In this document: one piece after another, positions 36,110 to 46,155 of the stretch | Layout of the letters: every line of letters starts with the position of its first letter | Position numbering within the stretch: the first letter of the stretch is position 1 | Assembly: GCA_016342745.1 (NCBI GenBank) | Contig: JAEINT010000013.1 | Location: 1-64,000, forward strand | Source: Labilibaculum sp. | Lineage (GTDB): Bacteria; Bacteroidota; Bacteroidia; Bacteroidales; Marinifilaceae | Length of the DNA stretch: 64,000 bases | Reading direction: 5' to 3' | Made by a program: the position numbers and the translations under genes | The notes under the pieces: generated by a model | What the model was told of the DNA's origin: nothing | What the model saw: only the letters and a program-made list of their open reading frames with translations | The model's database searches: none

Positions 36110-37639
36110 ATGAAGGTAAATCAATTAAAAGTTGGTGCAATATTATCCTATGTAGTAATGGGCTTAAGCAATGTCGTTGGATTGCTTTATACTCCTTACA
36201 TGCTTCGTATGATGGGGCAAAGTGAGTATGGTCTATATTCATTGGTGGCATCGGTAGTTGCTTACCTTACAATTCTTGATTTGGGTTTTGGAAATACTAT
36301 AATTAGATACACTGCTAAGTTTCGTTCCGAGGGAAAAACAGAAGAACAGTATTCCATGTTTGGAATGTTTATTCTTCTTTATGGTGCGATAGGTTTCATT
36401 GTTTTAGTGCTGGGAATGGTTTTGTATTTTAATATTGAATCGATATACGGTGGCACCTTAACAGCTGATGAATTGGATAAGGTTCATACATTGGTCTTGT
36501 TAATGGTTTTTAATCTGGTTTTTACTTTTCCAGTAAGTATTTTCGGTTCGATTGTAACGGCTTACGAGAAGTTTATTTTTCAAAAGGTTATACAGGTTGT
36601 CCGAATTATTTTGAATACGGGAATTATGATTGCCTTATTGGAAATGGGATATCGTGCGATTGGTATGGTTGTATTAATAACCATCTTTAATGTCACTACT
36701 CAGTTGGTTAATTTATGGTATTGTAAATATAAAATCAAAATTAAAATATACTTCAAAAAATTCGAGTGGAAATTTTTTAAAGAGCTTGCCGGTTATTCAT
36801 TTTATATTTTTCTAGGAGCTATTATTAATCGTCTTTATTGGAGTTCGGGACAATTGGTTTTAGGAGCTAATGTAGGTACTGCAGCCGTTGCAATATTTGC
36901 TGTAGGAATCCAGTTAGAACAGATGTATATGGGCTTTTCAACTGCCATTTCGGGTGTTTTTCTGCCGAAAGTTACAGCAATGGTAAGTCAATCGAAATCA
37001 GATAAAGAAATATCCGACTTATTTATACGAACAGGTAGAATTCAGTTCATTGTAATGTCTTTTATATTAGCTGGATTTATTCTCTTTGGGAAACAGTTTA
37101 TTCACTTGTGGGCGGGTGCAAATTACGCGGATACTTACATAATTACTTTGTTGTTTTTTATACCACTAACCATTCCATTAATTCAAAATTTGGGAATAAT
37201 TATTTTAGAAGCACGCAACAGAATTAAGTTTCGAGCTTTAGTATATATCTGTATAGCTGCATTTAGTGTTGCATTGCAACTGATTCTTGTTGATACATAT
37301 GGAGGTATTGGATGTGCTATTGCAATTTGTGCTGGATTGGTTCTTGGTCACCTTGTGGTTATGAATATCTATTATTATAAAAAGCAGGAAATTGATATTC
37401 CTAAATTTTGGAAAGAAATTGGGAAAATGTCTATTTCTCCATTGGTTATAGGGCTTCTTACTTATGTAATTTTACAAAGTATAGAACTTGATACCGTTGT
37501 TAGTCTTGCTTCTGGAATTATTTTGTTTGCAATAATTTACATTCCTGTTTTTTGGTTTACATCAATGAATCAGTACGAAAGAGATTTATTATACAAACCA
37601 GTAATGGGTGTTGTCTCACGCTTCAAATCTTTGAGATAG
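36110..37639 (+). CDS. Wzx-type polysaccharide flippase
   Basis: 509 residues with about fourteen membrane segments and no large soluble domain. The N-terminus (GAILSYVVMGLSNVVGLLYT, YMLRMMGQSEYGLYSLVASV) is that of the polysaccharide transporter (PST/MATE-like MVF) family, which flips lipid-linked repeat units across the inner membrane. It lies in the Wzy-type operon with a Wzy-like and a Wzc-like gene, so an assignment as Wzx is natural. Confidence 0.88.
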   Translation: MKVNQLKVGAILSYVVMGLSNVVGLLYTPYMLRMMGQSEYGLYSLVASVVAYLTILDLGFGNTIIRYTAKFRSEGKTEEQYSMFGMFILLYGAIGFIVLVLGMVLYFNIESIYGGTLTADELDKVHTLVLLMVFNLVFTFPVSIFGSIVTAYEKFIFQKVIQVVRIILNTGIMIALLEMGYRAIGMVVLITIFNVTTQLVNLWYCKYKIKIKIYFKKFEWKFFKELAGYSFYIFLGAIINRLYWSSGQLVLGANVGTAAVAIFAVGIQLEQMYMGFSTAISGVFLPKVTAMVSQSKSDKEISDLFIRTGRIQFIVMSFILAGFILFGKQFIHLWAGANYADTYIITLLFFIPLTIPLIQNLGIIILEARNRIKFRALVYICIAAFSVALQLILVDTYGGIGCAIAICAGLVLGHLVVMNIYYYKKQEIDIPKFWKEIGKMSISPLVIGLLTYVILQSIELDTVVSLASGIILFAIIYIPVFWFTSMNQYERDLLYKPVMGVVSRFKSLR

Positions 37640-37676
37640 AATTAGAGGAATTAAAAGAAAATTAAAAAGACGCTAT

Positions 37677-38675
37677 ATGGCATCATTTAAAGAAAAAATA
37701 AAGAATTTGCTACCTCAAAAGTTGATGTACATGTATTATCTAAATACTGCCAAGAAGGCTAGTATGTACGATTTAAGAAGACGTGTACATGATAAGGTGT
37801 ATAATGATTCACATATCGAAAAAGTGAAACGAGATTTAGCTCTTGCTTATCACATTGTTGAGAAAGGACTTACTATGCCTGAACCACGTCCAGGATTTGG
37901 TAAAGCGGTTGTGTTCAGTTTGATCGGTACTGTTGAGAAATATCAAAATCTGAATCTTCCACTTGAAGATATGGAGTTTGTACAATCAGTTTCCGTACTA
38001 AAAGAATATTTGGAATTCCATCAAGAAATCAATTTTAAGCTAGATGAAGCTTTAGAAAAAAAGCTAACGGATTTAAACGAGAAATTTAAAAATGTAGAAG
38101 GATTAAAACAGATAAAGATTACAAGGAAAGAATTTTTTGGAGATAAGAATAAGTCTTTTGATCAATTTTGTAAATCAAGGTATTCAGTTCGTAATTATAC
38201 AAAAGAAGAAGTGCCTTTGCCATTATTGTATGAATGTATTGATTTAGCTCAACGATCTCCTTCGTTTTGTAATCGTCAACCTAATAGAGTGCACATCGTA
38301 AAATCGAAGGAGCAGAAGGAAGGAATTTTAAACATTCAAAATGGCAATCGTGGTTTTGGACATTTGGCAGAAACCCTTTTGGTTATTACTTCTGTAGTAT
38401 CAACAACTAAAGATATTCATGAGAGATTTGAAAACCATTTAAATGGTGGGTTGTTTAGTATGACTCTTCTAAATGCATTGCATTTTAATGAGATTGGAGC
38501 TTGCTCGCTAAATTGGAGTGTTTCTGATGATAAGGATATGAAATTGCGTGAGGTGATTGAAGTTCCTGAAAATGAGGTGGTATTGATGATCATTGCCTGT
38601 GGTTATCTGCCAGAGGAATTTGCGATAGCGTCATCGCCTAGAAAAACTGCAAGAGAAATAACTGTTGCGCATTAA
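37677..38675 (+). CDS. Nitroreductase-family protein of the EPS operon
   Basis: 332 residues. The C-terminal two thirds (about 160-325) form an FMN-dependent nitroreductase-like fold: SRYSVRNYTKEEVPLPLLYE, RSPSFCNRQPNRVHIV and IGACSLNWSVSDDKD. The first ~150 residues are an extra helical region (ALAYHIVEKGLTMPEPRPGF) seen in homologues from polysaccharide loci. The gene sits directly before a polysaccharide pyruvyl transferase. Whether it reduces a sugar precursor or acts otherwise cannot be seen, and no experimental role is known to me for this subgroup. Confidence 0.8.
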   Translation: MASFKEKIKNLLPQKLMYMYYLNTAKKASMYDLRRRVHDKVYNDSHIEKVKRDLALAYHIVEKGLTMPEPRPGFGKAVVFSLIGTVEKYQNLNLPLEDMEFVQSVSVLKEYLEFHQEINFKLDEALEKKLTDLNEKFKNVEGLKQIKITRKEFFGDKNKSFDQFCKSRYSVRNYTKEEVPLPLLYECIDLAQRSPSFCNRQPNRVHIVKSKEQKEGILNIQNGNRGFGHLAETLLVITSVVSTTKDIHERFENHLNGGLFSMTLLNALHFNEIGACSLNWSVSDDKDMKLREVIEVPENEVVLMIIACGYLPEEFAIASSPRKTAREITVAH

Positions 38676-38719
38676 ATGAATTACAGCATAGGATATTGTA
38701 TTACTTTAAGAATGGAATT

Positions 38720-39865
38720 ATGAAAATTGGAATTATTACTTTACCCTTTAATTGGAATTATGGCGGAATTTTACAGACCTATGCTTTGCAATTAGCTTTA
38801 AAGAAATTAGGACATGATTCTTATACCATTAATAGAAATACAGAACCAATGTCTTTGAAATTAAAGATCTTGTCGTTTACAAGACGTGTAATTTTAAAAA
38901 ATTTATTTGGAAAAGATGTTGTTGTTCGAACCTGGCCTACAAAACAGGAAGAAAAAGAAATTAGACAACATACGGATCGTTTTATAAATGAGAATATTCA
39001 ACTAACAGAATTGCTAAATACCGAAGCTGATTTTAAAAACATAGCTTCTTATCAATTTAAAGCATACGTTACAGGTAGTGACCAAGTATGGCGACCTAAA
39101 TATTCGCCAATAATGGAAAATCATTTTTTGAAATTTTTGGGTTCCGACAAAGAGACTAAGCGTGTTGCATACGCAGCATCTTTTGGTGTTGATAATTGGG
39201 AGTATTCACCAAATCAGACTAAGAATTGTGCAAAATTGGCTCAGCAATTTAATGCGATTTCAGTTCGTGAAGATTCAGGTGTTGAATTGTGTAAAGATCA
39301 ATTAGGTGTCAAAGCTACTGTATGTTTGGATCCTACGATGCTAATCGAGAAGGAAGAATATATTAAACTGGTAGAAAAGGATCAAATTCCTCAGTTGTCA
39401 GGTACACTTTTAAATTATATTTTGGATTTGACTCCAGATAAAAAGAAAATTCTTGATCAAGTAACCGACGAGTTAAATATTAAACCTGTTTCAATCATGC
39501 CAAAAGGTATTTTTCGAGAAATGGGTAAGCAGCGACTAAAAGATTGTATTTGTCCTCCTGTAACCAATTGGTTAAGAGGATTTATGGATGCGGAATTTGT
39601 TGTGACAGATTCATTTCATGGAACCGTTTTTTCAATCATTTTTAATAAGCCATTTATTGCAATTGGAAATGTAAAAAGGGGAGTAACTCGCTTTAGTTCA
39701 CTTCTAAAAATACTCGGATTAGAGGATCGCTTGGTATTAAAATACGATGAAAGTATACTTGATAAAATCAAAACTCCGATTAATTATAAAGAAGTAAACA
39801 AGGTTTTGGCTGAGAAGAAAAAAGAAGCCTACGATTTTTTAGAAAGTTCATTAGCTAGTAATTAA
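38720..39865 (+). CDS. Polysaccharide pyruvyl transferase family protein
   Basis: About 381 residues from the ATG at 38720 (MKIGIITLPFNWNYGGILQT), preferred to an in-frame start at 38696 because it begins exactly at the family's first strand. Motifs are YAASFGVDNW, ISVREDSGVELCKDQLG, CLDPTMLIEKEEY and VTDSFHGTVFSIIFNKPF. Members transfer pyruvate from phosphoenolpyruvate to sugars as ketals, giving the polymer acidic groups. It acts in the cytosol on lipid-linked or nucleotide-linked sugars. Confidence 0.88.
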   Translation: MKIGIITLPFNWNYGGILQTYALQLALKKLGHDSYTINRNTEPMSLKLKILSFTRRVILKNLFGKDVVVRTWPTKQEEKEIRQHTDRFINENIQLTELLNTEADFKNIASYQFKAYVTGSDQVWRPKYSPIMENHFLKFLGSDKETKRVAYAASFGVDNWEYSPNQTKNCAKLAQQFNAISVREDSGVELCKDQLGVKATVCLDPTMLIEKEEYIKLVEKDQIPQLSGTLLNYILDLTPDKKKILDQVTDELNIKPVSIMPKGIFREMGKQRLKDCICPPVTNWLRGFMDAEFVVTDSFHGTVFSIIFNKPFIAIGNVKRGVTRFSSLLKILGLEDRLVLKYDESILDKIKTPINYKEVNKVLAEKKKEAYDFLESSLASN

Positions 39866-39907
39866 ACAGATTTACAATTAGAATGCTTTTGCAGATAAAA
39901 GAATTAA

Positions 39908-41398
39908 ATGGATAACACTTTTGATAAAAAACATGGTCATGAGCTTCTAAAAAAGCCCCAATTTTTCTTCGGCATGCTGCTAATTATGTCGCTGCTAGGA
40001 TATGTTGTGGCTAAGGGAGGTGTGGTTTCCGGTATCGGAATCTTGGCTATGCCTATTGTTATCAGTTATGTCTATCTTATTTTTGCAATTCCGAATACAG
40101 GAATAATAGGTATTTATATTTTAAATTTTGTTGCCATTGGAATTGTTCGATATGTGAAAGGAGTTCCACTGGGTTTAACTATCGATGCCCAGTTTCTATT
40201 GATATATCTTGCACTTTTTTTCAAGACTTTTTTCCACAAAATACCATGGGCTAATGCTAAAAATGATTTAGTCTTATTAGCAGCTATATGGTATGGCTAT
40301 GCTTTGGTACAGTTAGTGAATCCTGAGGCTGCAAGTCGTATTGCCTGGTTTTATGCAATGCGATCTGTCTCTTTATATATGCTTTTTACGGTTCCTTTAA
40401 TTTTCATTCTTTTTCATAAAAAAAAGGATCTAGAATTACTCTTCAAAATTTGGGCTATTCTATCGATTTTAGCAACAATAAAAGGCATTGCCCAAAAGAT
40501 GTTTGGAGTAGATGCTTTTGAACAAGCTTGGCTTGATGCGGGGAATGCAAGTACGCATCTTTTGTTTGGCAAACTTAGGGTGTTTTCATTCTATTCTGAT
40601 GCTGGTCAATTTGGAGCAGCTCAAGGACATGCTGGCGTTGTATTTATTCTGTTAGCACTAAGTCAGAAGCGATCTCGGCGATTAAAAATATTTTATATTA
40701 TTGCAGGTGTACTTGGCTTGTATGGTTTAATGATATCGGGAACAAGAGGAGCAATTGCTGTTCCTGTAATGGGCTTTGCATTGTATACCGTTTTGCAGAA
40801 AAAAACGAAGCTGGTTCTTATGGGGGCAATAATGGGAATTAGTGTTTTGGTTTTTTTTAAATACACCACCATTGCACAAGGAAATCCTACGGTACGAAGA
40901 ATGCGTACAGCATTCGATCCTAATAATCCATCGCTTCAGGTTCGCCTAGCAAACCAAAGAAAACTAAAATCATATTTGGCTTCTAGACCGCTTGGAGGAG
41001 GTATTGGTTCTGCTGGAAATTGGGGCCTAAGATTTACACCACATACATTTTTAGCAAATACAGCAACGGATAGCTGGTATGTTATGATTTGGGCAGAGCA
41101 GGGCGTTATTGGCCTTTGGTTGCACCTGTTTATTTTGTTTTACATTCTAACCAAATCGGTTTATATGATCATGTTTAAATTAAAAGATGAGGAAATAAAA
41201 GGAATGCTAAGTCCTCTGGTCTGTGGATTTTTTGGAATTATGGCAGCCTCTTATGGCAATGGAGTGCTAGGGCAAATGCCAACAGGATTGCTAATTTATT
41301 CGAGTATGGGTTATCTCTTTTTAGGTACGAAATTAGAAAAAGAGAATTTGGCAATCAAGGCAAAAGAACAACTTGAATTAGCGCAAAGCAACAAGTAA
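39908..41398 (+). CDS. O-antigen ligase/Wzy-type polymerase
   Basis: 496 residues with about ten to twelve membrane segments and a long periplasmic loop (about 320-380) holding RMRTAFDPNNPSLQVRLANQ, RPLGGGIGSAGNW and ATDSWYVMIWAEQGVIGLWL. This last block is the signature of the Wzy_C/O-antigen ligase-like family. In an operon with a flippase and a Wzc-like protein it most likely polymerises repeat units at the periplasmic face of the inner membrane. Confidence 0.85.
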   Translation: MDNTFDKKHGHELLKKPQFFFGMLLIMSLLGYVVAKGGVVSGIGILAMPIVISYVYLIFAIPNTGIIGIYILNFVAIGIVRYVKGVPLGLTIDAQFLLIYLALFFKTFFHKIPWANAKNDLVLLAAIWYGYALVQLVNPEAASRIAWFYAMRSVSLYMLFTVPLIFILFHKKKDLELLFKIWAILSILATIKGIAQKMFGVDAFEQAWLDAGNASTHLLFGKLRVFSFYSDAGQFGAAQGHAGVVFILLALSQKRSRRLKIFYIIAGVLGLYGLMISGTRGAIAVPVMGFALYTVLQKKTKLVLMGAIMGISVLVFFKYTTIAQGNPTVRRMRTAFDPNNPSLQVRLANQRKLKSYLASRPLGGGIGSAGNWGLRFTPHTFLANTATDSWYVMIWAEQGVIGLWLHLFILFYILTKSVYMIMFKLKDEEIKGMLSPLVCGFFGIMAASYGNGVLGQMPTGLLIYSSMGYLFLGTKLEKENLAIKAKEQLELAQSNK

Positions 41399-41515
41399 AA
41401 AAGAACTACTAGATTATTATATATAAATGATTTTATGAATATTTCGGGAAAGTGTTTTATTGATTAATTGACTGTTTGTTATTTAAATGTAATCCCGAAA
41501 AATAAACTAAAGCAT

Positions 41516-42451
41516 ATGGAATACAGGAATATATCAGATTTAAATCAGACCATACTTAAAAGGTTAGATGTGCTACCGCGCGATTTTGATTTAATAGTTG
41601 GCATCCCTAGAAGTGGCATGCTTCCTGCAAATTTATTAGCGCTTTACCTTAATAAACCTTATACGGATATTGATTCATTTTTAAATGGTCATATCTATAA
41701 AGCTGGAGAACGAGGACAGTTTTTCGATATCAAAGAATTTAAAAAAGTTCTTGTTGTTGATGATAGCATTGCGTCAGGTTCAGCAATGAAGAAAAGTCAG
41801 AAAAGGCTGGAAGAAGTAGCGGAAAATTTCGACTTAAAATACTGCGCTATTTATGTTGTTCCAGGAAAAGAAAAATTGGTCGATTATTATTTTGAATCAG
41901 TGGCTTTGCCTAGATATTTTCAATGGAATGTATTTAATCATACCACGCTTGAAAAGGCTTGTTTTGATATTGATGGTGTACTTTGTGTGGATCCAACAGA
42001 AGAGCAAAATGATGATGGAGAAATATATACAGATTTTGTATTGAATGCTCCACCACTTTATATTCCTGGTGCTAAAATTGGAACCATTGTAACATCACGT
42101 CTCGAGAAGTATAGAAAAGAAACCGAGATTTGGTTGGACAAACACAATGTGAAGTACAACAAGCTTGTTATGCTCGACCTTCCAAATAAAGAGGCACGAC
42201 AAAAAGCAAATAGTCATGGACAACACAAGGCTAAAACATATGCTTCTGAACCCTACGTTTTAATGATTGAAAGTGATTTGGGTCAATCAATAGAAATAAA
42301 TCGCCTGACCAAAAAACCAGTTTTGTGTACGGCAAATTTTGAAATGATTTTTGATTCGCAATCACTTAAGTACAATATTAAAAGTGGGAAGTATTTTCCT
42401 TTCTTAAGAAAAATTGCTTTAAAAGTCAGGGATAAAATACGTAACAATTAA
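41516..42451 (+). CDS. Phosphoribosyltransferase-HAD fusion in the EPS operon
   Basis: About 311 residues from the ATG at 41516 (an in-frame TTG at 41468 is possible but gives a less typical N-terminus). The N-terminal ~135 residues are a PRTase fold with LIVGIPRSGMLPANLLALYL and the PRPP-binding loop VLVVDDSIASGSAM (78-91). The C-terminal half starts with CFDIDGVLC (Asp151, Asp153), a HAD-type nucleophile motif, followed by IVTSRLEKYRKETEIWL and LVMLDLPNKEAR. It may make or recycle a nucleotide-activated or phosphorylated precursor for the polymer. I do not know the substrate. Confidence 0.75.
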   Translation: MEYRNISDLNQTILKRLDVLPRDFDLIVGIPRSGMLPANLLALYLNKPYTDIDSFLNGHIYKAGERGQFFDIKEFKKVLVVDDSIASGSAMKKSQKRLEEVAENFDLKYCAIYVVPGKEKLVDYYFESVALPRYFQWNVFNHTTLEKACFDIDGVLCVDPTEEQNDDGEIYTDFVLNAPPLYIPGAKIGTIVTSRLEKYRKETEIWLDKHNVKYNKLVMLDLPNKEARQKANSHGQHKAKTYASEPYVLMIESDLGQSIEINRLTKKPVLCTANFEMIFDSQSLKYNIKSGKYFPFLRKIALKVRDKIRNN

Positions 42452-42503
42452 ACCTGATAAAGGATAATAAAAGGTAGAGCTATTGACACTAAATTGGATA
42501 AGG

Positions 42504-43703
42504 ATGAGTAACAAAAAAAATATTGTTTGTGTATCAAATACTACATGGGAAGGTTTTTATACTAAATCAACAGTGCAATTGGTTTCCTTACTTGCGAAAT
42601 CTAATAACCTGCTCTTTGTAGAATATCCTTTTACCATTAAAGATTTGATTTTTACCTTAATGGGAAAGGGAAGAGCTCCTGTTGCTAGAATGTTAGGTCT
42701 AAAAAGCCGCTTGGTTAAAAAGAATTCTACATTTAACACAGAAGTAAATCATTTGGTTTTACCTCCTCTGCTTCCATTTGCATTTTTTAAAAATGAGAAG
42801 TTATATCAGTTCTTTTTAAATCTCAATAGCTTTTTTTATGCAAGATCTATTAAAAGAGCTTTGCGAAAACTAAATATGACAAAGCCTGTTTCCGTAAATG
42901 CCTACAATGCCATTTATGGTAATGCATTGCTTAATAAAATAGGTGAAAAACTCAATATTTACTATTGCTATGATGGACCAGATGTGAGAAGGTATGGTGA
43001 CAGAGCCATTGTTTCAGATCATTCCTTTGCCGAAAATGTGGATGGTGTAATTACAACGTCTGATTTTTTAGCCGAGTCTATGAATCATCTTAATCCTCAA
43101 ACGAAGGTGGTTAAGAATGGAGTAGATTTTCAAGTATTTAATAAATCAGCAAAAAGTTCTTTAAGAGGAGCCGTAAAAAAGAAAGTTGGATACATTGGAA
43201 GTCTTGATCATCGCTTTGACCTAGAAACAGTAGAATATACAATTCAGCAATTGGCTGATTATGAATTCGAGTTTGTGGGTGATTTAATGAATAAGAAAAT
43301 TCATGAGGTATTGGCTCATTATCCAAATGTTACTTTTTTACCACCGGTTAAACCTCACGAGGTTCCTGATCTTTTAAAGGATTGTGATGTTGGTTTGATT
43401 CCTTATTTGTGCACCGAATACACAAAAAATATTTATCCATTAAAGATTAATGAATATTTATCGGTTGGGGTTCCTGTAGTTCTTACCTCTTTTGCTCACC
43501 TACCTGAATTTGATGGAGTAGCTAATTTTACGACTACTAAAGAAGCATTTTGTGAGGCGATTAAATCTGAGATTGAGTCAGATACGGAAGCTAAAATTAA
43601 GGAGAGAATAGAATATGCTAAAGGAACTTCTTGGGAAAGTAGAGCTGTAGATTTCGAGAAAATTATAGATGGTTTTCTAATAGAATCAAACAAGAATAAC
43701 TGA
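42504..43703 (+). CDS. Glycosyltransferase, GT-B fold
   Basis: About 399 residues from the ATG at 42504 (MSNKKNIVCVSNTTWEGFYT); an in-frame TTG at 42483 adds seven residues. The C-terminal half carries KKVGYIGSLDHRFDLETVEY, VTFLPPVKPHEVPDLLKDCD, GLIPYLCTEYTKNIYPLKIN and EYLSVGVPVVLTSF, which is the donor-binding pattern of GT1/GT4-type enzymes. It is one of four glycosyltransferases here that would build the repeat unit on the cytosolic face. Donor and acceptor are not predictable. Confidence 0.85.
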   Translation: MSNKKNIVCVSNTTWEGFYTKSTVQLVSLLAKSNNLLFVEYPFTIKDLIFTLMGKGRAPVARMLGLKSRLVKKNSTFNTEVNHLVLPPLLPFAFFKNEKLYQFFLNLNSFFYARSIKRALRKLNMTKPVSVNAYNAIYGNALLNKIGEKLNIYYCYDGPDVRRYGDRAIVSDHSFAENVDGVITTSDFLAESMNHLNPQTKVVKNGVDFQVFNKSAKSSLRGAVKKKVGYIGSLDHRFDLETVEYTIQQLADYEFEFVGDLMNKKIHEVLAHYPNVTFLPPVKPHEVPDLLKDCDVGLIPYLCTEYTKNIYPLKINEYLSVGVPVVLTSFAHLPEFDGVANFTTTKEAFCEAIKSEIESDTEAKIKERIEYAKGTSWESRAVDFEKIIDGFLIESNKNN

Positions 43704-43740
43704 TTTCCTTAGGAGATATTTAATATCAAAGACAACTATT

Positions 43741-44946
43741 ATGGACGTACTATTCATCATTTTATATTTAATTGAACTTGTAATTTATATTTACTTGGGA
43801 GTGGCTGCTGTATATGTGTTTATTTTTGCCTTGGCAGGAATATTTCCTCATAAACAAAAGCAAGCTAAAAGTACAAAACAACGGAAATTTGCCGTGCTTA
43901 TTCCAGGTTATAAAGAAGATGCGGTGATTGTGGATGTTGCTAAAGATGCATTGAAGCAAGATTATCCTAAAGATTCATACGAGGTAATCGTAATTGCCGA
44001 TTCTTTTAGTGCAGATACATTGAAGAAATTGAGAGAATTAGCCATTCGTGTTGTGGAGGTGTCTTTTGAAGTAAGTACAAAATCGAAAGCATTAAACAAA
44101 GCCATGGCAACCATAGGTGACAATTACGATGTCGCATTAGTTCTTGATGCGGATAACTTAATGGCGCCAGATTTCATTACCAAAATAAATACTGCATTTG
44201 ATAATGGATTCTCTGTTGTACAAGGACACAGAGCTGCAAAGAATTTAAACAATTCATTCGCGATATTAGATGCAATTAGTGAAGAAGTAAATAATCATAT
44301 TTTTAGAAAAGGTCATCGAGTATTAGGTTTTTCATCAGCTTTAATTGGTTCGGGAATGGCATTTGATTATGGCTTTTTTAAGGAGACGATGAGTCAGGTA
44401 AAAGCTGTTGGAGGCTTCGATAAAGAACTTGAACTTAAATTGCTAAAGAGTGGTAAAAAGATAGAATACGTGCACGATGCTTTGGTATTGGATGAAAAAG
44501 TTCAAAAGTCAGAAGTCTTTGCCAATCAGAGAAAGAGATGGTTGTCAGCTCAATTTGTATATTTTGCGCGTTACTTTTTCCCAGGTTTGTATCATCTATT
44601 TTTCAAAGGAAATTTTGACTTTTTCGACAAAGTATACCAAATGGTTTCACCTCCACGGATACTCTTGTTGGGTTTAGTCGGAATTCTTACGGCAGTATAT
44701 ACTGCATTGTGGTTCCTGATTCCAAATTTTGAATTTGTAAAAATGTCAATTATCGACTGGTTACCGGTATTTGTTTTGGTTGTAGCGGCCTTTTTGTTGA
44801 GTATTCCTCGAAAATTTTACAATGCAAAAACGTTGGTTGCAGTATTAACCTTACCAAAAGCATTCTTTTTAATGTTTATATCCCTTTTTAAATTAAAAGG
44901 AGCAAATAAGAAATTTATCCATACAGAACATGGTGTTGAAAACTAA
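43741..44946 (+). CDS. Family 2 glycosyltransferase with membrane segments
   Basis: 401 residues. TM1 (about 5-32) is followed by a GT-A catalytic domain (about 48-280: FAVLIPGYKEDAVIVDVAKD, VIADSFSADT, VLDADNLMAPDF, QRKRW) and two or three C-terminal membrane segments. The DxD-type DADN and QxxRW motifs are those of processive or cellulose-synthase-like GT2 enzymes. It probably extends the repeat unit at the inner membrane. Confidence 0.87.
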   Translation: MDVLFIILYLIELVIYIYLGVAAVYVFIFALAGIFPHKQKQAKSTKQRKFAVLIPGYKEDAVIVDVAKDALKQDYPKDSYEVIVIADSFSADTLKKLRELAIRVVEVSFEVSTKSKALNKAMATIGDNYDVALVLDADNLMAPDFITKINTAFDNGFSVVQGHRAAKNLNNSFAILDAISEEVNNHIFRKGHRVLGFSSALIGSGMAFDYGFFKETMSQVKAVGGFDKELELKLLKSGKKIEYVHDALVLDEKVQKSEVFANQRKRWLSAQFVYFARYFFPGLYHLFFKGNFDFFDKVYQMVSPPRILLLGLVGILTAVYTALWFLIPNFEFVKMSIIDWLPVFVLVVAAFLLSIPRKFYNAKTLVAVLTLPKAFFLMFISLFKLKGANKKFIHTEHGVEN

Positions 44947-44957
44947 AAACTGAACTT

Positions 44958-46100
44958 ATGAAAATAGGAATTGAAGGTCAGAGACTTTACAGAAAGAAAA
45001 AGCACGGTATGGATATGGTTGCTTTGGAGTTGATCAAGAATCTCCAGGTAATCGATAAAGAAAATGAATACGTAATTTTCGTAAAGCCAGATGAGGATAA
45101 TACTTGCATACCTAAAGCCGATAATTTTAAGGTGATTGAGTTGGGTGGAGGTCCTTATCCTACATGGGAACAGTTTGCCCTTCCTAAAGCAGCAGCAGCC
45201 GAAGGTTGTGATATATTGCATTGCACGAGTAACACAGGGCCAATAAAATCGAAAGTGCCTTTGGTTACCATTCTACATGATATTATCTATTTGGAAAGTG
45301 TAAGTATTTTTAAAAAAGGAGGAACTTGGTATCAGAAGTTAGGAAATATGTACCGAAGATGGGTTGTACCTCCAGTTGCAAGAAAAAGCAAGCGTGTTTC
45401 AACGGTTTCTAACTTTGAGAAAGACAGAATTAAGAACTTTATGGGATTAGGGGACAATTTGGTCGCTATTCATAATGGAGTAGGAGAGCATTTTCAGCCA
45501 GTAACTGATCAGGAAACGCTAAGTAAAGCAAAGGAGCAATATGCTTTGCCTGATAATTTTATGTTTTTTCTTGGTAATACCGACCCAAAAAAAAATACAC
45601 CAAACACTTTAAAAGCTTTCGCTGATTTTAATAAAAAAAGTGAGATCAAATATAAATTAGTGATGTTGGATTATGAAGAGAATGCTCTTCGTAAGATTCT
45701 ATCTGATATTGGTTGTCCTGAAATTCGAGAAGATATTCACCTTACTGGTTATGTAGTGAATACCGACCTACCAGCTATTATTAGTCAATGTAAGGTTTTC
45801 TTGTACCCATCTCTTCGTGAGAGTTTTGGAATACCTATTCTTGAAGGAATGGCGTGTGGAGTACCGGTAATTACTTCAAATACATCATCAATGCCAGAAA
45901 TTGCAGGAGATGCAGCCTTAATTGTTGATCCTCATAAAAGCGAGGAAATTACTTCTGCAATACAAAAGATTGTAGATAACGAAGAATACAGAGAGGAACT
46001 TTGCAAAAAGGGCGTGGAACGAGCAAAAATATTTTCATGGAAAAATATGGCTAAAGAATATTTAAAACTCTATGAGGAAGTTTATTCCGAAATAAATTAA
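44958..46100 (+). CDS. Glycosyltransferase family 4 protein
   Basis: 380 residues of GT-B fold. The N-terminal part has MKIGIEGQRLYRKKKHGMDM and the C-terminal domain NFMFFLGNTDPKKNTPNTLK, VFLYPSLRESFGIPILEGMA and CGVPVITSNTSSMPEIAGDA, the EX7E-type donor site of GT4 enzymes. The gene lies 11 bases after the GT2 gene. It is most like the WbnK/mannosyltransferase-type enzymes of exopolysaccharide clusters, but the sugar is not determined. Confidence 0.9.
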   Translation: MKIGIEGQRLYRKKKHGMDMVALELIKNLQVIDKENEYVIFVKPDEDNTCIPKADNFKVIELGGGPYPTWEQFALPKAAAAEGCDILHCTSNTGPIKSKVPLVTILHDIIYLESVSIFKKGGTWYQKLGNMYRRWVVPPVARKSKRVSTVSNFEKDRIKNFMGLGDNLVAIHNGVGEHFQPVTDQETLSKAKEQYALPDNFMFFLGNTDPKKNTPNTLKAFADFNKKSEIKYKLVMLDYEENALRKILSDIGCPEIREDIHLTGYVVNTDLPAIISQCKVFLYPSLRESFGIPILEGMACGVPVITSNTSSMPEIAGDAALIVDPHKSEEITSAIQKIVDNEEYREELCKKGVERAKIFSWKNMAKEYLKLYEEVYSEIN

Positions 46101-46155
46101 ACCTAAAGACTATTAACCTTTATCATCCCTTATTAATTGAAAAACGACTATACTT

